The notes: generated by a model from the letters alone, not told the origin. Shown: positions 50,785 to 59,851, counted from the first letter of the stretch. The stretch: 64,000 bases of DNA from Flavobacterium psychrophilum (GCA_945874225.1 CAMCFT010000008.1:62001-126000), one strand, 5' to 3'. Translations and numbers: made by a program.

Positions 50785-51552
50785 TTAGGAAATTAATTTT
50801 TTAAAAAACTTTTGAAATTGAATTACCATTTTTAAAATTCTTGAATTTTGATATGGCAACAGCTTTTTAAAAAGATAAAAATCAGTTATTAAATGTGGTA
50901 ATAATTCCTGTTCTATTTGTTTGTGCTCTATACCCCAACCACCTTCTTGCGAAATCCCATTCAATTGAAAAATCGCAATGGGAATAGCATAACTTTTAGA
51001 AGTCGTACTCGGTTCTAGAAAACAACGAATCCAAAACTCATAATCACCTGCTACTTTATAATTTTCGTTGTACAATCCTATTTTTTCAAAAAGATATCTT
51101 TTAATGAAGGTACTCTGGTGTTTGAACCCATTCTTATAGACATAAAACAATGTAGGTTTTTCTATATGAGTTCTTCTACCCACAACTTTGTTTCCCTTTT
51201 CTAAAAAACAATCAAATGCCACAATATCTTCAATTAATTTTTCGTCGCAAATGTTAAGAATATCTATATCATCCACTAATACATCACCACTATTCATAAA
51301 CAACAAATAATCACCTTTGGCAGCTTTTATTCCTTTGTTCATGGCGTTATAAATCCCTTTGTCGGGCTCGCTTACCCAATGAGTCAATTGATTCTGATAT
51401 TTAAGAATAACCTCTTTGCTTCCATCAGTAGAATTGCCATCAATAATTATGTATTCGTAATCAGAATAGGATTGATTCAATATTGATACAATAGTTTTTT
51501 CTAAACCAATGGCATCGTTATAATTTATGGTTATGATGGAAATTTTGGGCAT
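50785..51552 (-). CDS. Family 2 glycosyltransferase
   Basis: 255 residues. Classic GT-A pattern: PKISIITINYNDAIGLEKTIVSILNQSYSDYEYIIIDGNSTDGSKEVI, WVSEPDKGIYNAMNKGIKAAKGDYLLFMNSGD, then FKHQSTFIKRYLFEKIGLYNENYKVAGDYEFWIR. The metal-binding motif is NSGD in place of DxD, as is common in this subgroup. The pseudogene at 53296-53539 is a decayed relative of the same subgroup. Confidence 0.92.
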   Translation of the reverse strand: MPKISIITINYNDAIGLEKTIVSILNQSYSDYEYIIIDGNSTDGSKEVILKYQNQLTHWVSEPDKGIYNAMNKGIKAAKGDYLLFMNSGDVLVDDIDILNICDEKLIEDIVAFDCFLEKGNKVVGRRTHIEKPTLFYVYKNGFKHQSTFIKRYLFEKIGLYNENYKVAGDYEFWIRCFLEPSTTSKSYAIPIAIFQLNGISQEGGWGIEHKQIEQELLPHLITDFYLFKKLLPYQNSRILKMVIQFQKFFKKLIS

Positions 51553-51564
51553 ACATAAATTTGT

Positions 51565-52362
51565 TTACAATTTTTTCGTTTGCTTTCTTTGATATTTATA
51601 TAATTCTATATTGGCAGCTGTAAAATACCATGCCCGAAATAGAGATAAAAATAAGCCTACAAATCCATCTCTAAATCCTCTAGCACGAATGTAACAATTA
51701 AAAAATTGCTGAAATGGTATTTTAATAATCTTTGAAAATGTTGTAGTGTAACCTTGGTCAAATTTAGATTTTCCTTCATTTTTTAAATAACGTAAATGTT
51801 TTTCAAAAATTTGCCAATAACCTGACATCCAATAATGATTGATATGATTTTTGCCAGTGCTTGTAATTAAATATTGTTTATATCCGTTTAAAAGAAATCT
51901 GCCATTGTGCACATTGCCTGAAAATATAAATCTTTCTTTATGAACAAGATAGGCTCTTGTTTTCACGCCACCCCAAGACGTTCCTCGTAATTTATGAGAT
52001 TTAAAATAGTAAAACAACGGCACATTAACCACTCCTATTCGGAAAAACGAATCGATTGATACAAAATATTCTTGTATTTCTGCAGCTAATTCGTTTGTTG
52101 CCACTTCATCAGGATCTGTGATTAAAACCCAATCATTTTTGGTTTCACAAATATATTTTTGATGAATCATTTCAACTACTGGTAAAGGAGAAATAGTCAA
52201 AACTTTTGCACCAAACTTCTCTGCAACATCAACTGTATTATCTGTACTTTCCAAATTAATAACAATAATCTCATCGCAAAATAAAATACTTTTTATGCAA
52301 TTCTCAAGCAAATGCCCTTCATTCCTCGAAACTATAAAAGCAGAAATTGGAAGTTTATTCAT
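51565..52362 (-). CDS. Family 2 glycosyltransferase, WaaE/KdtX-like
   Basis: 265 residues. LPISAFIVSRNEGHLLENCIKSILFCDEIIVINLESTDNTVDVAEKFGAKV is the N-terminal signature of the WaaE/KdtX group of lipopolysaccharide core transferases, with DWVLITDPDEVATNELAAEI (DPDE metal motif). The C-terminus is basic and amphipathic (FQQFFNCYIRARGFRDGFVGLFLSLFRAWY), as in members that lie on the membrane. Precise acceptor unknown. Confidence 0.87.
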   Translation of the reverse strand: MNKLPISAFIVSRNEGHLLENCIKSILFCDEIIVINLESTDNTVDVAEKFGAKVLTISPLPVVEMIHQKYICETKNDWVLITDPDEVATNELAAEIQEYFVSIDSFFRIGVVNVPLFYYFKSHKLRGTSWGGVKTRAYLVHKERFIFSGNVHNGRFLLNGYKQYLITSTGKNHINHYWMSGYWQIFEKHLRYLKNEGKSKFDQGYTTTFSKIIKIPFQQFFNCYIRARGFRDGFVGLFLSLFRAWYFTAANIELYKYQRKQTKKL

Positions 52363-52366
52363 AAAA

Positions 52367-53293
52367 TTAATTAGTTATTTTATCATCAAACCTATTTATA
52401 TCTCTTTCGTTTAAAATCAGATTATTGGGATATTCTTTATAACCGTTTTTTAATTGTAAAATAAACATCTTAATACATTTTTTAAAATTACCCTTTAAAA
52501 CATTTTGAATATAAAATTGTTGTAAATATTTTCCTTGTGGCAGATAACTATGTTTATTAAAATTATTATCATGAAATAAAGTATTTCTAAGTTTTGGTTG
52601 TACTCCATATTTGACTTCAATGAATTTTCTAATTTGTTCTAATCCGTCAGAAGTAACACCTCCCAAATAATTGCTTGTTAAATCAATTGACAATTTAGTT
52701 GTATCGTCCCAATGGTGACCTACATTATCTACAACAATATCATTAAACTGCATAATATAACCTCTATAATGAGATAAAATTAAGAATCCATTTATTTCGC
52801 AAGAATACCACCAACTTAAATTATCAAATTTAGTTTCTAATGGCATTACAATTGATTCGCTCAAAACTTTATGATGATAGGCTTGAATCTGTTGGTCAAC
52901 TGCAACGGGATGTTGAATCTTTAATTTTGGATTAAACTTGTTTGTGTTTTTTATTATTGCAAGCAAAGGCACTCCCACAGCTGGTTTATTCTGAAGAAGT
53001 AGTTTTTCGAAATCAGAAAAACAACCTGCAATAAACTCAACATCATCATCAATAAAAATATAATATAAATATTTATTTTTTAATTCTTTAGCTAATTCTA
53101 GTTGCTTATTCCTCCCTTCTGCCCAAGAACTATTTGGAAAAAAAATATTTGAAGTTGACTCTAATTCATTTTCTATTATTTTGAAATCAAAAGTCAATGT
53201 TATCAAATCTGAATTTGCATTTTGCAAGTAAGAGTACTTTAAAACATTTTCTTTTCTTCCTTGAATGAGATACAAAAACTTTTTCCTAAACAT
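52367..53293 (-). CDS. Putative glycosyltransferase-like protein
   Basis: 308 residues. FLYLIQGRKENVLKYSYLQNANSDLITLTFD followed by WAEGRNKQLELAKELKNKYLYYIFIDDDVEFIAGCF shows a GT-A-like core with a DDD metal motif, and WYSCEINGFLILSHYRGYIMQFN...DNVGHHWDDTT could be the acceptor part. It does not match a GT family I know by sight. Very AT-rich. It begins just upstream of a glycosyltransferase pseudogene and may be the replacement for it. Confidence 0.6.
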   Translation of the reverse strand: MFRKKFLYLIQGRKENVLKYSYLQNANSDLITLTFDFKIIENELESTSNIFFPNSSWAEGRNKQLELAKELKNKYLYYIFIDDDVEFIAGCFSDFEKLLLQNKPAVGVPLLAIIKNTNKFNPKLKIQHPVAVDQQIQAYHHKVLSESIVMPLETKFDNLSWWYSCEINGFLILSHYRGYIMQFNDIVVDNVGHHWDDTTKLSIDLTSNYLGGVTSDGLEQIRKFIEVKYGVQPKLRNTLFHDNNFNKHSYLPQGKYLQQFYIQNVLKGNFKKCIKMFILQLKNGYKEYPNNLILNERDINRFDDKITN

Positions 53294-53295
53294 TC

Positions 53296-53539
53296 CTAAT
53301 TATTTTTATTTGCAATCCCTTTATTCATGTCGCTGCATACTCCTTTATCAAGTTTACTTACCCTATAATCTATATTGCACTTTGGCTTTCGATATAAGCG
53401 GCACTACCATAATTAGACCGCCATCTATAACAATATACACAAGCTCTCGCCACGTTTGATTCAACACCCTCTCAATGTTTCTTTTCAACCATTCGAGGTT
53501 GTTGTAGTTGATGGTAATGATGGATAGTTTTATATTCAT
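53296..53539 (-). pseudogene. Decayed family 2 glycosyltransferase
   Basis: On the minus strand ATG at 53539 opens MNIKLSIITINYNNLEWLK and continues to VIDGG. The frame then breaks, but the next frames give SNYGSAAYIESQS and IDYRVSKLDKGV-SDMNKGIAN before a stop at 53296. These are the expected next GT2 segments (compare VSEPDKGIYNAMNKGI in the gene at 50785). So two single-base losses and a truncation have killed the gene. Confidence 0.82.
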
Positions 53540-53579
53540 CTAAATCTAATGAGCTGATGCATTGATAAACTTATAAAAA

Positions 53580-54467
53580 TCAGATTATTCCTTGTATATC
53601 ATCTTTAATTGCAATTAAGTTATCATACGGATAATGTGATTTTTTTATTTCTTTTACTAATTCTCCATTACTTATTCTATACCAAAGATAGCCAAAATCT
53701 TGCATTATGTCGTATATTTCACATACTGGATAACCTGCATTGAAGGTGTTTTCCTCAGTAAATTCAACCATCACAATAGGATTGAAATTTATAAGAAATT
53801 CTTTTCCTCCATTCAAAACAAATTTTTCCCAACCTTCAACATCTATCTTCACTAATTTAATTTTAGTCTTATCTATGTTTGTCAACTCGATGTCCAAGGT
53901 GGAAACTGGAACTTGAATAGAACTATCTAATTTATTATCTTGACTCGGCGCAAAAGAATTCCAAGCATCATGTCCATTATTTGAAACATAAAAAGTTAAT
54001 TCTCCATTTTTATCTGAGAGACCTATATTCCTAAAATCTACATTTTCAAAATCGTTTAGATTTATATTCTCTTTTAATCTAGAAAATGTCAAAGGAGCAG
54101 GTTCAAAACACAATACCTTACCCTCATTACCTACAATTTTAGAAGCTATCAAAGAAAACAAACCTACATTGGTTCCAATATCTACAAAAATATCTCCTTT
54201 TTTTAAAATTTTTGTTAGAAAATCTGTCTCCTCCTTTTCAAAGCCATCAAAAATTAATCTTGACAAAACACTATCCTTATATAGGTTTATTTTGACATTA
54301 TTCTCCAAATTAAATTCGAAAAACCCTTTCTCATTAAATAAATTATTCCAAGATTCATTAGCTGCTCGAATTATTTTTTCGTCTTGTTGCCTTTGATAAT
54401 CTCTCATTATTCTAGAAATTTTACCCGCAGTATAATAAAAAGGTCTTTTAAAAAAGTTCTTATTCAT
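53580..54467 (-). CDS. FkbM-family methyltransferase
   Basis: 295 residues. The SAM-binding KGDIFVDIGTNVGLFSLIASKIVGNEGKVLCFEPAPLTFSRLKENI (about residues 95-140) and the FkbM motif VPVSTLDIELTNIDKTKIKLVKIDVEGWEKFVLNGG are clear. Second FkbM gene of the cluster; it shares only the family motifs with the one at 35793, so it is not a recent duplicate. Lies 9 bases behind wzt. Probable O-methylation of the exported glycan, possibly as chain-end cap. Confidence 0.9.
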   Translation of the reverse strand: MNKNFFKRPFYYTAGKISRIMRDYQRQQDEKIIRAANESWNNLFNEKGFFEFNLENNVKINLYKDSVLSRLIFDGFEKEETDFLTKILKKGDIFVDIGTNVGLFSLIASKIVGNEGKVLCFEPAPLTFSRLKENINLNDFENVDFRNIGLSDKNGELTFYVSNNGHDAWNSFAPSQDNKLDSSIQVPVSTLDIELTNIDKTKIKLVKIDVEGWEKFVLNGGKEFLINFNPIVMVEFTEENTFNAGYPVCEIYDIMQDFGYLWYRISNGELVKEIKKSHYPYDNLIAIKDDIQGII

Positions 54468-54476
54468 TTTAATTTT

Positions 54477-55766
54477 TTAATTATCAATAAATTGCCAATA
54501 TAATTGAGGCATTATAAATCCGGGTCTTGAATCTGTAAAGGCACTATTCAAACCATCAACATTGGTTACATTAAATCGCAACATTAAATTATCATCAAAA
54601 ACAATCCATCGAATATTATGAATTCCTATGGCTAATTTGATTCCGAATAAGCCGTTTTTTAAAAAATTTTTAGGAATAGCTGCTCGAATGGCGTACTTTC
54701 CTCTATTCACATATTTAATTTTATTTTCTAAATCATCATGAAATGATCTAAAAATTACAACTCCAGAGGTTAAATCAATCAAATCAAAACCAATTCTTAA
54801 TCCTAGAATGTCCATGATGACATTATATTCCACAGTAATGATAATCTCTTTATTCGTATAAAAATTATTTTCAGAAGATAAATCTTGCTGTAAAGAAACA
54901 TTTTCCAAAACAAAAAAATCATCATTTTGATTTTGAATAAATTCTTGTATTGCATTATCATCAAAATTTTCATTTTCAGAATTCAAATAGAATGCAATAC
55001 CTTCATCCACATCTCCCTCATAAAACATAGTTCCATTTTGTAATACAAGTAATCTCGTACACAGACTCTTCACTGCCGCCATATTATGGCTCACAAACAA
55101 AACCGTCCGTCCTCCTTGTCGTGAAATATCCTGCATCTTGCCAATGGCTTTTTTCTGGAACTCAGCATCGCCCACAGCCAGTACCTCATCTATGACTAAG
55201 ATTTCAGGTTCGAGAAAAGCGGCTACTGCAAAAGCAAGTCGCACCGTCATCCCGCTGGAGTATCGTTTTACTGGTGTGTCTATATAGCGCTCACAACCGG
55301 AGAAGTCTATAATTTCATCAATCTTCGAGGTGATATCTTTTTTGGTCATTCCTAAAATGGCACCGTTCAAAAAGATGTTTTCGCGTCCTGTCAGTTCCGG
55401 GTTAAATCCTGTCCCTACTTCCAGCAAAGAAGCAATGCGCCCGCGGGACTTAATGCTGCCCGTGGTAGGAGCGGTAACTTTAGATAATATTTTTAAGAGG
55501 GTAGATTTTCCCGCTCCGTTTTTGCCAATAATGCCCAAAACTTCGCCCCGTTCTACTTCAAAATTAATATCCTGGAGCGCCCAAACGTAATCGCTTTCGC
55601 CTTTCGTGCTGCGGTCGTTGGTATCCCCTATTTTCAAGTAAGGGTTTTCCTTGCCGCGCACCTGATGCCACCAACGGTTCAGGTCATGACTCAGCGTACC
55701 CGTTCCTACCTGCCCGAGGCGGTATTGCTTGGATATGTTTTCGGCTTTGAGGATGATGTCTTTCAA
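54477..55766 (-). CDS. wzt: Polysaccharide ABC exporter ATPase with C-terminal binding domain
   Basis: 429 residues. Walker A GIIGKNGAGKSTLL (about residue 80), Q-loop, the signature RYSSGMTVRLAFAVAAFLEPEILVIDEVLAVGD and H-loop SHNMAAV form an O-antigen/teichoic acid type ATPase. Residues about 265-429 are a Wzt_C-like beta-sandwich (FVLENVSLQQD...SEITVEYN...GLRIGFDLIDL) that in known cases binds the modified end of the glycan before export. The permease gene is upstream, separated by 930 bases of repeats. Confidence 0.93.
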   Translation of the reverse strand: MKDIILKAENISKQYRLGQVGTGTLSHDLNRWWHQVRGKENPYLKIGDTNDRSTKGESDYVWALQDINFEVERGEVLGIIGKNGAGKSTLLKILSKVTAPTTGSIKSRGRIASLLEVGTGFNPELTGRENIFLNGAILGMTKKDITSKIDEIIDFSGCERYIDTPVKRYSSGMTVRLAFAVAAFLEPEILVIDEVLAVGDAEFQKKAIGKMQDISRQGGRTVLFVSHNMAAVKSLCTRLLVLQNGTMFYEGDVDEGIAFYLNSENENFDDNAIQEFIQNQNDDFFVLENVSLQQDLSSENNFYTNKEIIITVEYNVIMDILGLRIGFDLIDLTSGVVIFRSFHDDLENKIKYVNRGKYAIRAAIPKNFLKNGLFGIKLAIGIHNIRWIVFDDNLMLRFNVTNVDGLNSAFTDSRPGFIMPQLYWQFIDN

Positions 55767-55814
55767 TGGGGGTGTTAGGTGTTGGGTTATCAGTTAATCG
55801 TTTAAACTATTTTT

Positions 55815-56640
55815 GCCACGAAGGCGCTAAAGGACAAAGTTATTTTTTTTTTGGCACTTCACAAGTGAGATGCTGTTTTTTTTGGGACACACCCTTTGTC
55901 CCTCGACTGCGCTCGGGATGACGTGCTCGGGGTAACAGACAATGTATTGCTTTGCAAAAACAAGAATCAAAACAGATTTTTTTCTTAAATGAATCTTACA
56001 TGCCTTATGTGGTTTAATTTTTTTTTCCATATAAGGTATTTGGTTTTAAGATGTCTTTCGATTTCGATTGTTGTTTTTTGCCACGAAGACGCTAAGTCGC
56101 TAAGTTTTTTTCTTAGATGAATCTTATATGTCTTATGTGGTTTAATTTTTTTTTACCATATAAGGCATTTAAGAAAATATAAGGTATTTGGTTTTAAGAT
56201 GTCTTTCGATTTCGATTGTTGTTTTTTGCCACGAAAGCGCTAAGCCGCTAAGTTTTTTTCTTATATGAATCTTATATGTCTTATGTAGTTTAATTTTTTT
56301 TTTTACCATATAAGGCATTTAAGAAAATATAAGGTATTTGGTTTTAAGATGTCTTTCGATTTCGATTGTTGTTTTTTGCCACGAAGGCGCTAAGTCGCTA
56401 AGTTTTTTTTCTTAGATGAATCTTATAAGTCTTATGTGGTTTAATTTTTTTTACCATATAAGGCATTTAAGAAAATATAAGGTATTTGGTTTTAAGATGT
56501 CTTTCGATTTCGATTGTTGTTTTTTTGCCACGAAGACGCTAAGTCGCTAAGTTTTTTTTCTTATATGAATCTTATATGTCTTATGTGGTTTAATTTTTTT
56601 TTACCATATAAGGTATTTAAGGAAATATTAAGGTTATGGG
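55815..56640. repeat. Tandem repeat array between wzm and wzt
   Basis: Units of about 149 bases begin at 56080, 56228, 56378 and 56527 with GCCACGAAGACGCTAAGTCG, and contain GAATCTTATATGTCTTATGT, a T run, ACCATATAAGGCATTTAAGA and GATGTCTTTCGATTTCGATT. The CTTATGTGGT / ACCATATAAG halves can pair as a hairpin. A shortened unit stands at 55815, and another family member (TCGACTGCGCTCGGGATGAC) at 55897-55937. No gene. Confidence 0.9.
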
Positions 56641-56696
56641 TGAAACAGTTAAACGATTGAATAGCTAACCTTTTTTACTCACTAAATAATAACTAA

Positions 56697-57566
56697 CTAA
56701 ACCGTATCAATAAAACTCTTCTCCGTCTTATTAAAAATCAAAACTCCAACCAAAAATACAATGACGGTCACGGCAAAAGTATAGCCCAATCCCAAAAAAG
56801 AAATTTGTCCTATGCCCAGCAACATATAACGGGTGGTTTCTATTACGTAAGCCAACGGATTGTATTCAACCAGCCAGCCGTAAGCAGGCAATTTTTCTTT
56901 GATTAATGCCATGGGATACATTACCGCCGAGAGGTACATTAATAATTGCACCCCAAAACCTATGAGGTAACTAAAATCCCGGTACTTAGTAACCAAAGAC
57001 GAAATAAACATCCCCAAGCCTAGTCCTAAAATCCCCATCAGGGCTATCAGTAAAGGAAAAAACAAAAGGGATTCGTTGATGGATATGGCAGCTCCCCGCA
57101 GATAATAGAAGATATAAAAAGCCACGAAAATCATAAATTGGATTCCAAATTTCAACAAGTTAGAAATCACCACCGAAAGCGGCATGATGATGCGTGGAAA
57201 ATAAACTTTGCCAAATATGGCCGCATTTCTTTTGAACGTATCTGAGGTATCATTAAGGCAGGCCGTGAAATAATTCCAAACTGTGATTCCGGCCAAATTA
57301 AACAAAAACGGAGGTACTGTTCCTGTGTCTATTCCTGCTACAGTATTAAAAATAATGGTAAAAGTAATCGAAGTAAACAAGGGTTGAATCAGGTACCACA
57401 AAGGCCCCAAAATGGTTTGTTTGTAAACGGTAACCACATCTCTTTTGACAAAAAGCATTAGCAAATCGCGGTATTGCCAGACTTCTTTGAGGTTCAGCGA
57501 AAAGAATTTGTTTTTAGGTGTTATCTCAAACAGCCAGTCGTTATCTGTATTTTCTGTAGTGTTCAT
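56697..57566 (-). CDS. wzm: Polysaccharide ABC exporter permease
   Basis: 289 residues from MNTTENTDNDWLFEITPKN. The frame is open to 57743, but the extension is unlike the family and a -7 box lies inside it. Six hydrophobic helices are visible (for example LFTSITFTIIFNTVAG, VISNLLKFGIQFMIFVAFYIFYYL, LIALMGILGLGLGMFISSLV). The amphipathic N-terminus EVWQYRDLLMLFVKRDVVTVYKQTILGPLWY is the ABC-2/Wzm signature. With Wzt it exports a finished, lipid-linked glycan across the inner membrane. Confidence 0.92.
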   Translation of the reverse strand: MNTTENTDNDWLFEITPKNKFFSLNLKEVWQYRDLLMLFVKRDVVTVYKQTILGPLWYLIQPLFTSITFTIIFNTVAGIDTGTVPPFLFNLAGITVWNYFTACLNDTSDTFKRNAAIFGKVYFPRIIMPLSVVISNLLKFGIQFMIFVAFYIFYYLRGAAISINESLLFFPLLIALMGILGLGLGMFISSLVTKYRDFSYLIGFGVQLLMYLSAVMYPMALIKEKLPAYGWLVEYNPLAYVIETTRYMLLGIGQISFLGLGYTFAVTVIVFLVGVLIFNKTEKSFIDTV

Positions 57567-57649
57567 GGTATGTACTAAATTCAGGCAATCGAACAAATCC
57601 GGGAAGGATTTCCGTATCAAAACCACCAACCCGTCCGGTGGTTCGAACG

Positions 57650-57657
57650 CAAATATA
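57650..57657 (-). promoter_or_regulatory. Likely -7 box ahead of wzm and the glycan operon
   Basis: Minus-strand TATATTTG, 84 bases before the chosen wzm start. It would place the RNA start near 57643, inside the open frame's extension, so the shorter start is preferred. No clear TTG at -33. Confidence 0.45.
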
Positions 57658-57730
57658 ATAATTTCTAACTTAGAAGTACCGGATAAAAGTTTTGATTTTT
57701 GAAGGATTTTTAACAGCTGCTGAAAGTCAG

Positions 57731-58152
57731 AACACACACCCAACCTCCCGAAAAGTCGGGACAGGTTCTCCAGATTGCTTCATTCTTCACAATGACAGGG
57801 TAAATTCTACCGTGCTGATTATAAGCTCCAAAATTAGATAAATAACACACCCCTAGCCCCTATAACTCCAGTTACTATTTGTTTTGGAGTCGTTGAATCT
57901 TCGATTTCAAGAGAGGAATTCAACCCTGCTAATAATAAATTTTATTATTAAACTAAATAACACACCCCTAGCCCCTCTAGATTGCTTCATTCTTCGCAAA
58001 GACAGGGGAACAGAAAACTGCTAATTGTTACCTTCAGAATTAAATTAAATGATTTCATTTATAGAAACGTAATTAGCTGCACTCCTCGCTCCCCTCTTGA
58101 GAGGGGTTGGGGGGTGTGTCAATCTTTACAACGGGAGGTTTGTGGTGTGTTC
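57731..58152 (+). repeat. Repeat cluster left of the DUF559 gene
   Basis: Holds degenerate copies of a 70-145 base unit: an opening like ACCCTGCTGATAATCACCTT, then AAATTAAACTAAAT, then CTCCCCTCTTGAGAGGGG with a GTGTGT tail. The best copy is 58006-58152; worn ones lie near 57806-57870 and 57930-57975. Two copies of AGATTGCTTCATTCTTC-CAA (57773 and 57981) belong to the family at 8967. The last copy provides the DUF559 stop. Confidence 0.75.
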
Positions 58153-58524
58153 CTCATACTTCAAAATAAAAAACTCAATCGCCCTAATCACATTCTCCAT
58201 ATCTCTTAATACTTGTTTATCACTAAATCGCAAAACGGCAATTCCCAGTTCGTTCATTCTCTTTTCCTTAATAGTATCTTTATTATAAACTTCCAGAAAC
58301 TCATGAGAATATCCGTCAACTTCTATCCCCAGCATCAATTCCTGACAAAAGAAATCTAATATATACTGATCAATCGGTTTTTGACGATGAAAATCATATC
58401 CATACATTTGTTTGCCTTTCAACTTTAACCAAAGAAAAATCTCTGTTCTGGTGGAATCATTCCGAAGTTGGCGCGCAAACTCTTTTAGTATGGGATTGTA
58501 AGGAATAATTATTCTTTTAGTCAT
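58126..58524 (-). CDS. DUF559 (Vsr-like fold) nuclease-domain protein
   Basis: 132 residues. The domain runs from NPILKEFARQLRNDSTRTEIFLWLKLKGKQMYGYDFHRQKPIDQYILDFFCQELMLGIEVDGYSHEF to VLRFSDKQVLRDMENVI. The F-R-Q-x-P-I...I-L-D-F...E-x-D-G-x-S-H pattern is that of DUF559, a PD-(D/E)XK-type fold related to the very-short-patch repair endonuclease. Acidic residues at D..F, E-x-D are in place, so it could be active. Its last codons (TTNLPL and stop) come from a flanking repeat. It stands alone in a repeat array on both sides. Confidence 0.87.
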   Translation of the reverse strand: MTKRIIIPYNPILKEFARQLRNDSTRTEIFLWLKLKGKQMYGYDFHRQKPIDQYILDFFCQELMLGIEVDGYSHEFLEVYNKDTIKEKRMNELGIAVLRFSDKQVLRDMENVIRAIEFFILKYEEHTTNLPL

Positions 58525-58629
58525 TTGTTTGCTTTAGCTTTTTGCAGTATTAAAAGTAACGTATTTAACTTGTTTTATAAAATAAAATACCAACTGAACT
58601 AATTGTTGATAAAATTGGGTTGTTGAATT

Positions 58630-58908
58630 AATTTAAAAACACACCCCTAACCCCTCTCAAGAGGGGAACAGAACCGTGCTGATAATAACTTTTAGGATTT
58701 CACTAAAGAACTTCATTAATAGAAATGTAGATATTTGAACTCCTTTCTCCCCTCTTGAAAGGGGAATATAACCCTGCTGATAGTCACCTTTAAAATTAAA
58801 CTAAATAGTCTCTTCCATATAAACGTAATTAATTGCACTCCTAACTCCCCTCTTGAGAGGGGCTGGGGGTGTGTTAACCTTTAAAACGGGAGGTTGGGGG
58901 TGTGTTCG
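58630..58908 (+). repeat. Repeat cluster right of the DUF559 gene
   Basis: Tandem copies of the same unit as on the left: 58666-58760 and 58761-58908, each from GGGGAA to the next CCCCTCTTGA. The copy 58761-58908 matches 58006-58152 along its whole length by eye, in the same orientation. The rest of the spacer to 59038 has nothing else I recognise. Confidence 0.75.
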
Positions 58909-59038
58909 TTTTTACTATCCATTCTTCTTCCCTCACACTTATATAATCTTTAGCCCTTTTTAACTCCCCTAATCTGACCCTGCAATTTATTAATTTTAGG
59001 TTATAAAAGAATACAACCCTTTTCTTATAACTAATCAC

Positions 59039-59092
59039 CATTCACTTCTCACTGCTCACCATTCACAATTCACAATTCACAATTCACAATTT
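59039..59092 (+). repeat. Short tandem repeat ATTCACA
   Basis: CACCATTCACAATTCACAAT continues as four ATTCACA units just before the CpsB-type gene, with two partial units (ATTCACTTCTCACTGCTCACC) to the left. Ends 19 bases from the start codon, so unit-number changes could alter the leader. Confidence 0.75.
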
Positions 59093-59110
59093 AAACCCTA
59101 CCTTTACAAC

Positions 59111-59851
59111 ATGCTATCACTATTTCAATCAAAACCTGTACTCAAAGATTTAATTCCGGAGAATTATGTTGACATCCATTCCCATCTTTTACCTGGAATA
59201 GACGATGGCGCCCAAAGTTTTGAGGATACGTTGCGACTCACGAAGGCACTTCAAAGTTTTGGAATGACGCAATGCATTACTACACCCCATATCATCAAAC
59301 ATTTTTGGGATAATACTCCCGAGATTATTACCGAAAAAGAAGCGGCTGTCCTAATGGAATTAAGAAAACACAAAATTACCCTTCCCTTTCGAGCAGCTGC
59401 AGAATATATGATGGACGACCACTTTGTGAGTCTTTTTAAATCCGAGAATCTGTTGACCCTCAAAAAAAATTATGTATTGGTCGAAATGTCTTATATCAAT
59501 CCTCCTATTCAGTTGTATGACATTTTATTCGATCTGCAGGTTGCTGGCTATATTCCGGTTTTAGCACATCCGGAACGTTATTTGTTTTATCACCATAATA
59601 TGGAAGAATACAACAAACTGAAAAGAGCGGGTTGCCTGTTTCAGTTAAATTTGTTAGCTGTGGTGGGCTATTACGGACTTGCGGTGAGTAAAATTGCCGA
59701 AAAATTGCTCCAGAAAGGAATGTACAACTTTGTGGGTTCCGATGCACACCATGACAATCATATTGCTGGCTTTAACCAAAAAGTAAAATTAAAAGACCTG
59801 ACACCCTTAAAAGAGGCTATAGCAAACAATCAGTTTTTTAGCATAGAGTAA
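59111..59851 (+). CDS. Tyrosine-protein phosphatase, CpsB/YwqE PHP type
   Basis: 246 residues. PHP-domain metal motifs: YVDIHSHLLPGIDDGAQ (HxH), ITTPHII, PVLAHPERY and FVGSDAHHDN. These fit CpsB/CapC/YwqE manganese-dependent tyrosine phosphatases, which reset the tyrosine kinase that controls capsule chain length. It is the only plus-strand gene in this part and lies between the glycan export genes and the nucleotide-sugar genes, consistent with that role. The matching kinase is not in the window. Confidence 0.92.
   Translation: MLSLFQSKPVLKDLIPENYVDIHSHLLPGIDDGAQSFEDTLRLTKALQSFGMTQCITTPHIIKHFWDNTPEIITEKEAAVLMELRKHKITLPFRAAAEYMMDDHFVSLFKSENLLTLKKNYVLVEMSYINPPIQLYDILFDLQVAGYIPVLAHPERYLFYHHNMEEYNKLKRAGCLFQLNLLAVVGYYGLAVSKIAEKLLQKGMYNFVGSDAHHDNHIAGFNQKVKLKDLTPLKEAIANNQFFSIE

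Noticed and set aside
31570..57566. Prophage or integrative element as origin of the glycan cluster
   Set aside because: No integrase, attachment-site duplication, phage structural or conjugation genes were seen; base-composition changes between genes suggest piecemeal exchange only.
57567..57743. N-terminal extension of Wzm by 59 residues
   Set aside because: The extension lacks similarity to the family and contains a likely -7 promoter box; the start at 57566 gives the normal length and N-terminus.
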